A stretch of 64,000 bases of DNA from SZUA-36 sp963749115 (GTDB lineage: Bacteria > Pseudomonadota > Gammaproteobacteria > Xanthomonadales > SZUA-36): NCBI GenBank assembly GCA_963749115.1, contig CAVVLP010000010.1, positions 282,156 to 346,155 of the forward strand, read 5' to 3'. Of this stretch, positions 43,768 through 52,884 are shown in pieces. The position numbers were made by a program, and so were the translations under genes. The notes below the pieces were generated by a model. The model was not told where the DNA came from and searched no databases. It was given only the letters and a program-made list of their open reading frames with translations. Position 1 is the first letter of the stretch. Each line of letters starts with the position of its first letter.

Positions 43768-45738
43768 ATGCGTACATTGTTAACCGGTTTGTTTTTGCTG
43801 CTGCTAGCCAGCACTGGCTCGCCTGCTCAGGTGCAACGCTGGACGGCAAATGACGGTCAACTGATCATGGAAGATATTCCACCGATTCCCGAATCCTTGC
43901 CACCGCTACTCAGCCGCTACCAGAATATTCGTTCTGCCAGTTTCGCCAGTTGGTCGAAAGACAGCAAAAGTATCTTTATCAAAACCCGGCTGGGCCCCGT
44001 CACCCAACTGCACCGGGTGGATAAGCCGGGTGGTGCGCGCTACCAGGTAACCTTCGGTGAAGAACCGGTCGGCGAAGTACGCCTTCAACCCAACAGCAAC
44101 CTGCTTGCCCTGACCCATGATGAGGGTGGCAATGAGTTCGATCAGGTCTTTCTGTTCAATCCCGACGACGGCCTGATGCGTATGCTGTCTGACGGGAAGG
44201 CATTGAACAATCGCATGGCATGGGACCGGCAGGGCCGAAAACTGGCCTATCGTTCCACTCGCAGAAATGGCCGTTCAAATGATATCTGGATACAAAACCC
44301 GGCATCTTCTGAACCAGCGTCCCTGCTGCTTGCAACAGATGACGGCACACTTTGGAAACCCGTTGATTTCAGCCGTGATGGAAAGAAGTTGTTGATCCAG
44401 CAATTTGTCAGTGTTGCAGACTCCAGAATCTACATAAAAGACTTACCCGATGGGGAACTGCGGTTGCTGGCCGGAGATGCCGAGAACCCGTCGAGTAATA
44501 TCGCCAGCGGTTTTGACCGGCAGGATAACAACGTCTTTTTTGTGACCAACCAGCATGGAGGCGCTGCTGAACTGGCAAAGGCGAGCCTGGATGCGGTACC
44601 GGCAATTACTTTTGTGCCCAGCACATCGAACTGGGATATAACCCAGTTCGTGTTAAGCCCTGATCGCAAACGCGGCGCATTTGTTGCCAACGAAGGTGGT
44701 ATCAGCCGTCTTTACCTGTTTGATCCTGAGCGCCTGATTTACAAACGCGTTGAGAAAATCCCTATGGGCCTGGTAAGTGATTTGAAATTCAGTCCCAATA
44801 GCAAGAAACTGGGTATGACCCTGAATTCTGCACGTAACCCGAATGAGGCTTTTGTGCTCGGCCTTAATCGCAAGCCCCTGTCAGTAGGCAATCTGACCCG
44901 TTGGACCTTTAGCGAAACCGGCGGGCTGGATACGGATAAATTTTCAGAGCCCATTGCGGTTTCTTTCCTCTCGTCCGTTGAAGAACTGGATAAGGATATC
45001 GCCATCCCGGCTTTTGCCTACCTGCCCCGAGGCAAAGGTCCGTTCCCGGTAATCATTCACGTCCACGGAGGTCCGGAAAATCAGTTCCGACCACGCTTTA
45101 ATAGTGATTTCCAGTTATGGATTGACCAGTTGGGTGTGGCCGTCATAGCGCCGAACATCCGCGGATCATTGGGTTATGGTTCCTACTTCATTACGATGGA
45201 TGATGGTTACAATCGCGAGGCTTCTGTCAAGGATATCGGCGCCCTGCTTGACTGGATAGCGCAACAACCACAACTGGATAAAGACCGGGTCGCGATCATC
45301 GGGGCCAGTTATGGTGGATACGTCGCACTGGCGTCAGCGGCCCATTACAGTGACCGCTTGCGCGCCGCCGTTGACCGCGTTGGGATCAGCAACTTTGTGA
45401 CCTTCCTGGAAAACACCCAGGACTACCGGCGGGAATTGCGTCGTGTGGAATACGGTGACGAACGCGACCCGGAAATGCGCGCCTTTCTGGAAGAGATCAG
45501 CCCGCTGAATAATGTCGACAAGATAAAAATTCCACTCTTTGTCCAACAAGGTAGCAATGACCCGATAGTACCCAGGTCGGAATCAGATCAAATGGTTAAA
45601 GCCCTGCGAGAGCGCGGTCAAACCGTCTGGTATATGATTGCCCTGAACGAGGGCCATGGCTATGACAGAAGAGAAAACCGTGACCTGTTTGAACAGGCCA
45701 CGTTTTTGTTTCTTCAGAGGTATCTATTGGGTGACTGA
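43768..45738 (+). CDS. Secreted S9 family prolyl oligopeptidase-like peptidase
   Basis: A 656-residue serine peptidase with a signal peptide (RTLLTGLFLLLLASTGSPAQ). A beta-propeller spans about 30-380, built of WD-like segments. The C-terminal alpha/beta hydrolase has the nucleophile in GASYGGYVAL, Asp in GSNDPIVP and His in NEGHGY. Family S9C (acylaminoacyl-peptidase/DPP-like) is likely. Periplasmic degradation of peptides is expected. It diverges from glmU. Confidence 0.93.
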   Translation: MRTLLTGLFLLLLASTGSPAQVQRWTANDGQLIMEDIPPIPESLPPLLSRYQNIRSASFASWSKDSKSIFIKTRLGPVTQLHRVDKPGGARYQVTFGEEPVGEVRLQPNSNLLALTHDEGGNEFDQVFLFNPDDGLMRMLSDGKALNNRMAWDRQGRKLAYRSTRRNGRSNDIWIQNPASSEPASLLLATDDGTLWKPVDFSRDGKKLLIQQFVSVADSRIYIKDLPDGELRLLAGDAENPSSNIASGFDRQDNNVFFVTNQHGGAAELAKASLDAVPAITFVPSTSNWDITQFVLSPDRKRGAFVANEGGISRLYLFDPERLIYKRVEKIPMGLVSDLKFSPNSKKLGMTLNSARNPNEAFVLGLNRKPLSVGNLTRWTFSETGGLDTDKFSEPIAVSFLSSVEELDKDIAIPAFAYLPRGKGPFPVIIHVHGGPENQFRPRFNSDFQLWIDQLGVAVIAPNIRGSLGYGSYFITMDDGYNREASVKDIGALLDWIAQQPQLDKDRVAIIGASYGGYVALASAAHYSDRLRAAVDRVGISNFVTFLENTQDYRRELRRVEYGDERDPEMRAFLEEISPLNNVDKIKIPLFVQQGSNDPIVPRSESDQMVKALRERGQTVWYMIALNEGHGYDRRENRDLFEQATFLFLQRYLLGD

Positions 45739-45770
45739 ACACCAACCCGAAGACCGGAGGTGGTCATTTC

Positions 45771-46175
45771 CTACTTGGCCAAATTGGCCTTGTATACCTT
45801 CAGTGCATCATTAAATGCTGTTGCGACCTGTTCTTCCTTGGTAACTGAATAATCATAGGCGCTTAAGATGGCCATGACATTTCCCTGGGTAAGTCCTGCC
45901 TTGTCTTCCAGGCCATCGATCTTCTCTTCCGTTTCAACACCCATACAGGTGCGATACACTAACATTTCACCCTGGAATTCAGTGATCAGTTTTTTTGCCT
46001 TCAGCAGGTCTTCTTTAACCGCTTCTTCCGGAATAGGTGGTGGTGCGTTTGGCACCTTGCAACTTTGGAGATCTATAGGCAATACTATTCTTGAGCCGTC
46101 ATCCATCACTTCCTGGGCCAAAGTGGTCATAGACACTGTCAATGCCAACACTGCAATAATAATTCTTTTCATCAT
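45771..46175 (-). CDS. Small secreted protein of unknown function
   Basis: A 134-residue protein with a signal peptide (KRIIIAVLALTVSMTTLAQE). The mature part has two cysteines (QSCKVPNAPP and YRTCMGVETE), a helical Lys/Glu-rich stretch and no recognised domain. Convergent with the S9 peptidase gene. Confidence 0.7.
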   Translation of the reverse strand: MMKRIIIAVLALTVSMTTLAQEVMDDGSRIVLPIDLQSCKVPNAPPPIPEEAVKEDLLKAKKLITEFQGEMLVYRTCMGVETEEKIDGLEDKAGLTQGNVMAILSAYDYSVTKEEQVATAFNDALKVYKANLAK

Positions 46176-46241
46176 GTCACCTGCTGTTAGTCAATTTGTG
46201 AATGGCAAGTCACCGCAAATTCGTTTTACCTGCCGTAAAGT

Positions 46242-46448
46242 TTATTCACCTTCCCAATATTCAGGCATTCCTGCCTGATCGCGTATCATATAGCGCATTA
46301 CGGTAGGTTTTCCATCTCCTTCGGCAGAAAATTCTGCCAATACGCCCACTTTTCCTGAATCAGGGTACTCGGCAATCTCCGGTGACTGGCTCGTGCCAAC
46401 AGCGAGATACTTCATTTCGTCGGTCTCAGAGGTGTTGATTAATAGGTG
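46242..46448 (-). pseudogene. C-terminal fragment of a cupin domain protein
   Basis: The minus frame ending at 46242 reads HHLKAHLLINTSETDEMKYL, AVGTSQSPEIAEYPDSGKVG, then RYMIRDQAGMPEYWEGE. This is the C-terminal half of a cupin (HxLxNTxxxxxxYLAVGT, EYPDSGKV). No start codon exists: the frame opens directly after a stop that overlaps the end of the GNAT gene. The N-terminal half is missing, so this is a deletion remnant. Confidence 0.78.
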
Positions 46449-46453
46449 TGCTT

Positions 46454-47098
46454 TCAGATGATGATCTCACCCATACAGTCGAATGCCCGGAATGTGATGT
46501 CCGCGGCCGGACTTGAACGGTAATCTTCGGCGAACAGGCTCCACACCATCAAATCACAGGTTGCGCCATCCGTATTCAGGGCACGTTTTTTCAATGTTGC
46601 TTCGTGTGTAAAACCCAGGCGGGCCGGTATGGATGCACTGGCCCTGTTTTCAGGGGCACACATGATTTCAACACGCTCTACCTTTTCGATCTCAAAGGCC
46701 ACCCGGATCATGGCACTGCTGGCTTCAGTGGCAATACCTTTGCCGATGGCATCCTTGTGTGTCCAATAACCGATTTCCAGTCCACCTGGACCGACACGCG
46801 CCAGCAACATATTTTCACCGAGCAGGTTTTGCTCGCTAGCGTCATACACTGCATATCGATACATCTGGCCCAAATCGAACGCGGCCCGGTGCCCTCTCAG
46901 CCACGAGGCCGTTTGCTGCAAGGACCTGGGCTCATCTTTCATGAAGGGAATCATCGGTCGCAGATGGGCATCACAGGCATCCAGTGCAGCCCTTAAAACC
47001 GGAGCATCCCCGGGGGACCAGCACCTGAGTACCAGGCGCTCAGTCTCCACACGGTAGGCCGTTCTTATTTTGGGCTCATCGCCTGTCATCACAGCCAT
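46454..47098 (-). CDS. GNAT family N-acetyltransferase
   Basis: A 214-residue RimL-like GNAT: RVETERLVLRCWSPGDAPVL at the N-terminus, GLEIGYWTHKDAIGKGIATE (acetyl-CoA loop), VEIMCAPENRASASIPARLG and a C-terminal VWSLFAEDY then FDCMGEI. Substrate unknown. The start at 47098 (or ATG 47089) overlaps the end of the upstream methyltransferase gene. Confidence 0.88.
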   Translation of the reverse strand: MAVMTGDEPKIRTAYRVETERLVLRCWSPGDAPVLRAALDACDAHLRPMIPFMKDEPRSLQQTASWLRGHRAAFDLGQMYRYAVYDASEQNLLGENMLLARVGPGGLEIGYWTHKDAIGKGIATEASSAMIRVAFEIEKVERVEIMCAPENRASASIPARLGFTHEATLKKRALNTDGATCDLMVWSLFAEDYRSSPAADITFRAFDCMGEIII

Positions 47099-47505
47099 CG
47101 TCTCACAGTAGATTTATAGTCCAGGTATTGCTGGCCAAAGCTCGCTTCCAGGAAACGCTCTTCACCCAGGACAAAGTTATTGCGGATAATCGCTACAAAT
47201 ACAAGCACCGGCAAGCCTGCACCGAGACTTCCCATCAGAAAAGCTGCACCTGTTAGCATCAGGAACATACCCAGGTACATCGGATTTCGTGAATAGCGGT
47301 AAAATCCGCCGCTCACCAGTGTGGTTGCTTCATCGAAGGGCTCGATTCCGGTGCCGGCACGTTTGAACATTGCCGCTGATATTGCTGCCATGATAATCCC
47401 AAGAAACACGGCGACTACACCAGCGTAAGCCACCGGTTCGTGAATATATTGATAAACAGGCAGGAAAAAATGCATGAACCACATCAATAGCAGGGTCATC
47501 AGCAA
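47089..47505 (-). CDS. Isoprenylcysteine carboxylmethyltransferase-like (ICMT/PEMT) membrane protein
   Basis: At least 138 residues with four helices and the family motif GGFYRYSRNPMYLGMFLM (SAM-binding part), followed by EERFLEASFGQQYLDYKSTV. In bacteria these are lipid or small-molecule methyltransferases of mostly unknown substrate. The frame is open upstream of the ATG at 47505 (IEKKRKIIPPVYLLM), and GAGGAG near 47553 suggests a start there; a frame error or a non-ATG start may hide it. Confidence 0.85.
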   Translation of the reverse strand: MLMTLLLMWFMHFFLPVYQYIHEPVAYAGVVAVFLGIIMAAISAAMFKRAGTGIEPFDEATTLVSGGFYRYSRNPMYLGMFLMLTGAAFLMGSLGAGLPVLVFVAIIRNNFVLGEERFLEASFGQQYLDYKSTVRRWL

Positions 47506-47551
47506 ATAGACCGGTGGAATAATTTTTCGCTTTTTTTCTATTGAAGACTCC

Positions 47552-47989
47552 TCAGCTGGTCCACCCGTTTGACTTGGCCATGGCCGCCAGTATCACCAGG
47601 TAAATCGCAACAACAATCACCATCACCGGCATGGCCATACCGCCGGGACCGTAGACCTCGTAAGACTGGCTCATGAAGAAGGCATGAAACATCTGCACCA
47701 GTACACCGGCGAGAGACAGTTGTAAAAAGAATCCGGCCAGGTTTCTTTTTAACAGCAACAACAGACAACCCAATGCACCACCGTTGACCGCAACCGCAAA
47801 CGCTGCCGTTGCCCAGGCGGGTGTGGTTTCGAAAATAAGACGCTCTTCATCCGACAATGCTGCAAGCGCATCCGGGCTCATCGTAACCTGCATGATATAA
47901 GCCATCACGCCAAACAGATTCCATACCAGAAATATTGCCGCAGCAATCATGAACCAGGCGGGGGCCTTGTTATTTGATTTTTCTGACAT
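47552..47989 (-). CDS. Four-helix membrane protein (family often labelled sugar transporter)
   Basis: A 145-residue protein with four helices: APAWFMIAAAIFLVWNLFGV, an AYIMQVTMSPDALAALSDEE loop, ATAAFAVAVNGGALGCLLLL, FFMSQSYEVYGPGGMAMPVM. I recognise the pattern of an uncharacterised family often named sugar transporter without proof. GGAGG precedes the ATG. It lies upstream of the ICMT-like gene and is probably co-transcribed with it. Confidence 0.75.
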   Translation of the reverse strand: MSEKSNNKAPAWFMIAAAIFLVWNLFGVMAYIMQVTMSPDALAALSDEERLIFETTPAWATAAFAVAVNGGALGCLLLLLKRNLAGFFLQLSLAGVLVQMFHAFFMSQSYEVYGPGGMAMPVMVIVVAIYLVILAAMAKSNGWTS

Positions 47990-48125
47990 GCTCTCCTCCA
48001 GAGTCAGTTCCTGTCAATGTTCAGTATAGACGCTAAATAAACGCAAACCACCCCACGACCGATTTACTCAGGGCAACCGACACGAAATACAGGAAGATCA
48101 GCATCAATTACACACCTGCCACGAT

Positions 48126-50348
48126 TTACTGGAAAGGTATGTGACAAGTTACTCTTCCTACGTATTCGAATACAAGTAGTGCACTTCGATCATTCGACAC
48201 TTTTACCGGGTATAAATCACGACCCTGGTAGAGATTTGAAGCGGAAAAACGGTCTTTTCGTCTCAGGCGGAGTAAAGCGCACAGGCCATGGCGCGGGATG
48301 ACAGAGTCCATACCCTGGAGCTGTTCCTGCGCAGGTGGGCTGTCTTCACTGTAAAAAGCAAGATTCCAGGCGCCAGCTTGCGGTATCTCCGGTAAAACAA
48401 AATCCCGGGGTTCCGCTTCCGCATTCAACATGATGGCAACCGCCACCAAACCGTCGCTGGCATATTGCTGCCCGTTGGGCCTGGCGTCCTCCATTTCGGG
48501 AAAGAAGAGCGTCAAGGCACGTTCGCTATGCCACTGCTCTGCCTGCATCCGCCAACCACCGGGATGCAGCCATTCGATGTCCCGCAAGCCATCGCTGTTG
48601 TGGTCAAATCCGTGTGGGTAGGTTGTCCGTTTGGTATGCGGCATTCTGCGCCGGAGTTTAATCAATGCCTGGACCTGGTATAAAAAGTCAGGATCATCCG
48701 CCACACCGCTCCAGTCTAACCAGCCAGTGTCATTATCCTGTGCGTAAGCGTTGTTGTTGCCGGCCTGAGAGTTACCGAACTCGTCACCGGCCAGCAACAT
48801 CGGTGTGCCTTTCGACAACAACAGGGTAGCCAGCATATTTAAACGCTGCCGACGTCTCAGCTGATTGATGTCAGGGTTCGTGGTGTCACCCTCGACACCG
48901 TGATTGCTACTGAAGTTATGCGCATGGCCGTCATGGTTATTCTCACCATTTGCCTTGTTGTGCCGCGACTCGTAACTCACCAGGTCACGCAGGGTAAAGC
49001 CATCGTGGGAGGTCACAAAATTGATACTTGCCTGTGGCGGTCGCCCACTGGCTTCAAAGATATCGGATGAGCCATGCAAGCGCTTGGCAAGTTTACTCAG
49101 TTGATCATCATCGCCACGCCAGAATTGTCGCACCCGGTCGCGGTAACTGTCGTTCCATTCCGCCCAATGCGATGGAAACTGGCCCAGTTGGTAGCCACCC
49201 GGACCCGGATCCCATGGCTCTGCAATCAACCTGGCTTTGGACAGGCAGGGATCATCATTGATGCGCCGTAAAAGATCATGCGATGGGTTAAAACCCAGCG
49301 GCGATCGACCCAGTACCGGGGCCAGATCAAACCTGAAGCCATCCACACCCATGTCCTTGTGCCAATAAACAAGACTGTCGATGACCAAATCCTGCACCCG
49401 AGAGTGATCTGCATTAATGGTATTACCGCAACCGGTATCATTGACATAGTGACCGGGGTTTTCCGGGTCGGTGCGGTAATAGGCCAGGTTATCGATGCCA
49501 CGAAAGGACAGCGTGGGCCCTTTACCTCCACCTTCACCGGTATGGTTATAGACCACGTCCAGAATGACCTCGATGCCTGCGTCATGAATGGCATTCACCA
49601 TTTCACGGAATTCCTGGCTCGCATCCCTTGAAGCAAAACGTGAATCGGGTGTGAAAAAATTAATGCTGTTATAGCCCCAGAAATTCTTCAGTCCCTGCCC
49701 GACAAGAAAACCCTCATCGATCATGCTGTGTACCGGCATCAATTCCAACGAGGTGATACCCAGTGCGTTCAGATATTCGAGAATTTTTCCATTACTCAAG
49801 CCCACGAACTTGCCACGCTCGTTTTCCGGAATATCCGGGTGGCGCATCGTATAACCCCGAACGTTGGCCTCGTAAATGATGGTTTCAGTCCAGGGGATAC
49901 GGGGGCGTGCTGCTGAAAGCTCTTCGTGGTGTCCGGTAACCACGCACTTGGGTACATAGGGTGCACTGTCCGTCCGGTTGGGCTGCAATTCATCACCCAC
50001 CGTTGAGTGATCATAGTCAAACAGGGAACCGGACCACTGGAATGAACCATCCAGGGCGCATGCGTAGGGGTCAATCAACAACTTGGATGGATTGAAACGT
50101 AGTCCCCTGTCGGGTGCCCACAGACCGTGAGCACGATAAGCATAACGTTGACCGGGTTCACAACCCGGCAAATATCCGGACCAGACACCATCCTGGTGGT
50201 CGGGCAAGTAGTAACACTTCACCTGGTGCCCGGCTGCCTCAAACAGGCAAACTTCAATTGCATGGGCAGCTGACGAGTACAGGGCGAAATTTACACCCTG
50301 CCCGTCCCAATGCGCCCCCAGGCGTTCCGGACTGCCTGCCTGGATCAT
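48126..50348 (-). CDS. glgX: Glycogen debranching enzyme GlgX
   Basis: A 740-residue isoamylase-type GH13 enzyme cleaving alpha-1,6 branches of phosphorylase-limit glycogen. An N-terminal CBM48 (about 10-95) is followed by the GH13 barrel: VILDVVYNHTGEG, GFRFDLAPVLG (catalytic Asp), LIAEPWD (Glu) and FVTSHDGFTL (Asp). The ATGA start overlaps the glgP stop by 4 bases. Last gene of glgC-B-P-X. Confidence 0.96.
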   Translation of the reverse strand: MIQAGSPERLGAHWDGQGVNFALYSSAAHAIEVCLFEAAGHQVKCYYLPDHQDGVWSGYLPGCEPGQRYAYRAHGLWAPDRGLRFNPSKLLIDPYACALDGSFQWSGSLFDYDHSTVGDELQPNRTDSAPYVPKCVVTGHHEELSAARPRIPWTETIIYEANVRGYTMRHPDIPENERGKFVGLSNGKILEYLNALGITSLELMPVHSMIDEGFLVGQGLKNFWGYNSINFFTPDSRFASRDASQEFREMVNAIHDAGIEVILDVVYNHTGEGGGKGPTLSFRGIDNLAYYRTDPENPGHYVNDTGCGNTINADHSRVQDLVIDSLVYWHKDMGVDGFRFDLAPVLGRSPLGFNPSHDLLRRINDDPCLSKARLIAEPWDPGPGGYQLGQFPSHWAEWNDSYRDRVRQFWRGDDDQLSKLAKRLHGSSDIFEASGRPPQASINFVTSHDGFTLRDLVSYESRHNKANGENNHDGHAHNFSSNHGVEGDTTNPDINQLRRRQRLNMLATLLLSKGTPMLLAGDEFGNSQAGNNNAYAQDNDTGWLDWSGVADDPDFLYQVQALIKLRRRMPHTKRTTYPHGFDHNSDGLRDIEWLHPGGWRMQAEQWHSERALTLFFPEMEDARPNGQQYASDGLVAVAIMLNAEAEPRDFVLPEIPQAGAWNLAFYSEDSPPAQEQLQGMDSVIPRHGLCALLRLRRKDRFSASNLYQGRDLYPVKVSNDRSALLVFEYVGRVTCHIPFQ

Positions 50349-52849
50349 GAGCTCTCGTTAGTTAACTTTTCGAGGTGCCAGATGTCGCGGTTGTAATCAC
50401 GCATCGTGCGGTCGGTGGAAAATCGTCCCGATTTCGCGCTGTTCAGAATACTCATACGCGTCCAGCGCTGCTGGTCCTGGTAGGCCTTTCCTACCGCTTC
50501 CTGTGCATCGACGTAACTGCGGAAATCAGCAGCTGTCATCCATGGGTCATGCGGGTTACGAACCGATGCGATCACGCTATCGAGTATGCCGGGTTCAAAG
50601 TGATTGAAGTGACCGTTATCAAGCAAACGCATCACCCGTCTGAAATCCCGGTCGGCTTCGATGATTGACTGCGGATCGTAGTTTTCCCTGCGCGCAGGGA
50701 TCTCATCGACAGTGAGTCCAAACAGGAAAAAATTGTCCTCACCAACGGCCTCGAGTATTTCCACATTGGCGCCATCCAGGGTGCCAATGGTGACCGCACC
50801 ATTCATCATGAATTTCATATTGCCGGTGCCTGAGGCTTCTTTGCCAGCCGTTGAAATCTGCTCGGACAAATCGGCCGCGGGACAAATCAGTTCCATGGCG
50901 GAGACGTTGTAGTCAGGATAGAACACCAGTTGCAAACGACCGCGCATGGCCGGATCGGTGTTGATCACCTTGGCCACATTATTGATCAATTTGATCTGGT
51001 CTTTGGCCATCTCGTATCCCGGCGCAGCCTTGCCACCGATGATGATCACCCGTGGTGTAAGGTCATCGCCATCGCCACGCTGAATCCGGTCATACAGGTG
51101 GATAGCGTGCAGTACATTCAGCAGTTGGCGTTTGTACTCATGGATACGTTTGACCTGCACGTCGAACATCATCGCAGGGTCGATTACCAGCTTGGTTTTG
51201 CTTTGGATATTGGCTGCAAGCCGGACCTTATTCGCCTGCTTGACGGCCCGCCATTTATCCTGAAACCCGGAATCGTCGGCGAGTGGTTCGAGCTTCCGCA
51301 GTTGTTCAAGATCGGTCACCCAGTCCTCTCCGATCTGACTATTGATTAAATCGGTAAGCCCTGGATTACAGGCAGCCAGCCAGCGACGCTGGGTAACCCC
51401 ATTGGTCTTGTTATTGAATTTCTGCGGCCAGAGACTGGCAAAATCCCTGAACAGACCCTGTATTAGCAGTTTCGAGTGCAGTTCTGCCACGCCATTCACC
51501 GAAAAACTGCCAACGATAGCCAGGTAGGCCATGCGTATCCTTTTCTCGGAGCCTTCCTGGATCAATGACATCCGGCCCAGGATATCTGTATCACCCGGCC
51601 AGTGCTGGCTAACCTCGGTGAGAAAGCGCACATTGATCTCATAAATGATCTCCAGCACGCGTGGTAGTAATTGCTCAAACATGAAAACCGGCCAGGTTTC
51701 CAGCGCCTCGGGCAACAGGGTGTGATTGGTGTAGGCCATGGACGAAGTGGTAATTTGCCAGGCTGTATCCCAATCAAGTCCATGGTCATCCATCAACAGA
51801 CGCATCAGTTCCGGAACCGCGATAGCCGGGTGGGTATCGTTCAGCTGGAAGCAATGCTTGTCAGCAAATTCACTGAAATCATTGCCGTTGGATTTGACCC
51901 AGTTCCGCAATATATCCTGCAAACTCGCGGAGGCCAGAAAATACTGCTGACGCAGACGCAGCTCGCGTCCATTTTCTGTTTCGGCATTGGGATACAAAAC
52001 CATGGTGATATTTTCGGCCTCGTTCTTGGCCGCTACCGCATCCGTGTAATCACCTTCATTAAATTCTTCAAGATCAAATTCGTCGGTGGCCGCCGCTGAC
52101 CACAAACGCAGCGTATTGACCACTTCATTTCGATAGCCGGGGATGGGCAAATCGTAGGGGATCGCGAGTACATCATGTGTATCGACCCAGTCGACATGCA
52201 TCTTACCCAGCGAGTCTTTGAAGCGCGTCACCCGGCCACCGAATTTAATGGTCTGCGCGCGCTCGCTGCGTTCAACCTCCCAGGGGTAACCGTCTCTCAA
52301 CCAGGCATCGGGTTCTTCTACCTGGCGCCCGTTCTCCAGACGTTGATGAAACATGCCAAAACGGTATCGAATACCATAACCGGCCACCGGTAAACCAAGC
52401 GTGGCGCAGCTATCAAGAAAACACGCTGCCAGACGTCCAAGACCACCATTACCCAGTCCGGCATCAAGCTCCTGCTCATGAAGGTCTTCCAGCTCCACGC
52501 CAAGCCGGTGCATGGCTTCTTCTGTTTGTTCCGTGATGCCCAGGTTTAACAGTGCGTTCCTCAAAAGACGACCCATCAGGAATTCCAGGGAAATGTAGCA
52601 GGCCCTCTTGCCCTTGCTTCTTTCCAGGTTGGTGCGGGTCTCGATCCAGCGCTCCATTATCCGTTCCCGGGTCGCGAATACCAGGGCCCGGTAGAGAAAA
52701 TTTTCGTGCTTTCGATAGGTGCGCCTGCCCAACATTCGACTGTGATAATGAATGGTGTCCGCCAGGATGGCATCGGCATCCAGGCTCAGAGCGGGCAGGT
52801 TCAGTAACTCCATATCACCTACGCTGTCAGCAGCTAACTGATCTGTCAT
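50345..52849 (-). CDS. glgP: Glycogen/starch/alpha-glucan phosphorylase GlgP
   Basis: An 834-residue phosphorylase releasing glucose-1-phosphate. Typical: YISLEFLMGRLLRNALLNLG, GNGGLGRLAACFLDS, and VQVKRIHEYKRQLLNVLHAI. The PLP lysine lies in EASGTGNMKFMMNGAVTIGT. Overlaps glgX by 4 bases and follows glgB by 35. Provides glycogen mobilisation in the same operon as synthesis genes. Confidence 0.98.
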   Translation of the reverse strand: MTDQLAADSVGDMELLNLPALSLDADAILADTIHYHSRMLGRRTYRKHENFLYRALVFATRERIMERWIETRTNLERSKGKRACYISLEFLMGRLLRNALLNLGITEQTEEAMHRLGVELEDLHEQELDAGLGNGGLGRLAACFLDSCATLGLPVAGYGIRYRFGMFHQRLENGRQVEEPDAWLRDGYPWEVERSERAQTIKFGGRVTRFKDSLGKMHVDWVDTHDVLAIPYDLPIPGYRNEVVNTLRLWSAAATDEFDLEEFNEGDYTDAVAAKNEAENITMVLYPNAETENGRELRLRQQYFLASASLQDILRNWVKSNGNDFSEFADKHCFQLNDTHPAIAVPELMRLLMDDHGLDWDTAWQITTSSMAYTNHTLLPEALETWPVFMFEQLLPRVLEIIYEINVRFLTEVSQHWPGDTDILGRMSLIQEGSEKRIRMAYLAIVGSFSVNGVAELHSKLLIQGLFRDFASLWPQKFNNKTNGVTQRRWLAACNPGLTDLINSQIGEDWVTDLEQLRKLEPLADDSGFQDKWRAVKQANKVRLAANIQSKTKLVIDPAMMFDVQVKRIHEYKRQLLNVLHAIHLYDRIQRGDGDDLTPRVIIIGGKAAPGYEMAKDQIKLINNVAKVINTDPAMRGRLQLVFYPDYNVSAMELICPAADLSEQISTAGKEASGTGNMKFMMNGAVTIGTLDGANVEILEAVGEDNFFLFGLTVDEIPARRENYDPQSIIEADRDFRRVMRLLDNGHFNHFEPGILDSVIASVRNPHDPWMTAADFRSYVDAQEAVGKAYQDQQRWTRMSILNSAKSGRFSTDRTMRDYNRDIWHLEKLTNESS

Positions 52850-52884
52850 TTTTCCGTTCTCCGTGACCCCCCTTAAACGGGAGG

